Shown here piece after piece: positions 21,288 through 21,553 of a stretch of 21,553 nucleotides of DNA. Under the pieces are notes generated by a model. That model was not told the DNA's origin and did no database searches. It saw only the letters and a program-made list of their open reading frames with translations. Within the stretch, counting starts at the first letter, position 1; each line of letters begins with the position of its first letter. Source of the stretch: an uncultured Collinsella sp. (lineage in GTDB: Bacteria; Actinomycetota; Coriobacteriia; Coriobacteriales; Coriobacteriaceae); contig URRN01000011.1 of NCBI GenBank assembly GCA_900550185.1, positions 1 to 21,553 of the forward strand, in the 5' to 3' direction. The translations under genes and the position numbers were made by a program.

Positions 21288-21553
21288 CTAAGCCAGCCCC
21301 AGCAATATGCCCGCCGAATGCACGACAAACGCCACGATCCAGGCGACTGCCACCTGAAACGCGAACACGGCAACGGCGTAGCGCGCGCCCAACTCGCTCT
21401 TGACGGCACCGATGGCTGCCACGCAGGGCGGGTACAGCAGCGTAAAGACCAGGAACACGTAGGCAGTAAACGGAGAGAACATGGTCGACAACACCGCAGG
21501 CGAGGTCGCGCCCAAAAGCACCGTGAGGGTCGAGATGACACTCTCCTTGGCGA
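21288..21553 (-). CDS. feoB: Ferrous iron transport protein B, C-terminal end only
   Basis: The last 87 residues of an open frame entering from the right edge. AKESVISTLTVLL, then FSPFTAYVFLVFTLLYPPCVAAIGAVKSELG and QVAVAWIVAFVVHSAG, match the C-terminal membrane gate region of FeoB (consensus AKE-VV-TL, F-P--A--F--F-LLY-PC-A----). FeoB imports Fe(II) across the inner membrane using an N-terminal G-protein domain, which lies outside the window. Ends with TAG at 21288-21290. Confidence 0.87.
   Translation of the reverse strand, partial: AKESVISTLTVLLGATSPAVLSTMFSPFTAYVFLVFTLLYPPCVAAIGAVKSELGARYAVAVFAFQVAVAWIVAFVVHSAGILLGLA

Overview
The window looks like a chromosomal segment of a high-GC Gram-positive bacterium, most likely Coriobacteriia and probably Collinsella. 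The reasons are the GC-rich codon use, RpoB and RpoC of actinobacterial architecture (short beta, no large enterobacterial-type insertion in the beta' trigger loop), an L10 leader ahead of rplJ, and palindromic intergenic repeats. The taxon is inferred from memory of these families; no search was run. Almost everything is on the minus strand, so the window is best read from right to left.

Right part (21553 to about 15980): the 3' end of feoB (ferrous iron transport), a SotB-like MFS efflux pump, a GH13 amylase-family enzyme followed 3 nt later by a DNA-deoxyinosine glycosylase (UDG superfamily), one plus-strand gene with a weak flavodoxin-like look, and a class I/II PLP aminotransferase. These are ordinary accessory or metabolic genes separated by hairpins and repeats.

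Left and central part (about 15930 to 1): the translation and transcription core. A 223-bp palindromic element abuts the rplJ promoter. An L10 leader with an intrinsic terminator precedes rplJ-rplL, which ends at a terminator. galU follows as its own unit, with its own promoter and terminator, interrupting the classical rplJL-rpoBC order. rpoB-rpoC follow and end at a strong terminator inside nested inverted repeats. An ECF sigma factor overlapping a membrane-anchored putative regulator comes next, with a plausible autoregulatory ECF promoter. Last is the str operon, rpsL-rpsG-fusA, with fusA running off the left end.

The most unusual signals lie inside the housekeeping genes. (1) RpoC has a C-terminal extension of roughly 150 residues carrying a helix-hairpin-helix module that aligns without gaps to the RNA polymerase alpha-CTD and keeps the Arg and Asn of its DNA-binding helix. 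(2) RpoB has its normally near-invariant fork-loop-2 segment replaced by a longer, unrelated 16-residue sequence. (3) RpsL carries Arg88, the residue of a classical streptomycin-resistance substitution. No CRISPR array, prophage, IS transposase, tRNA or rRNA gene was seen.
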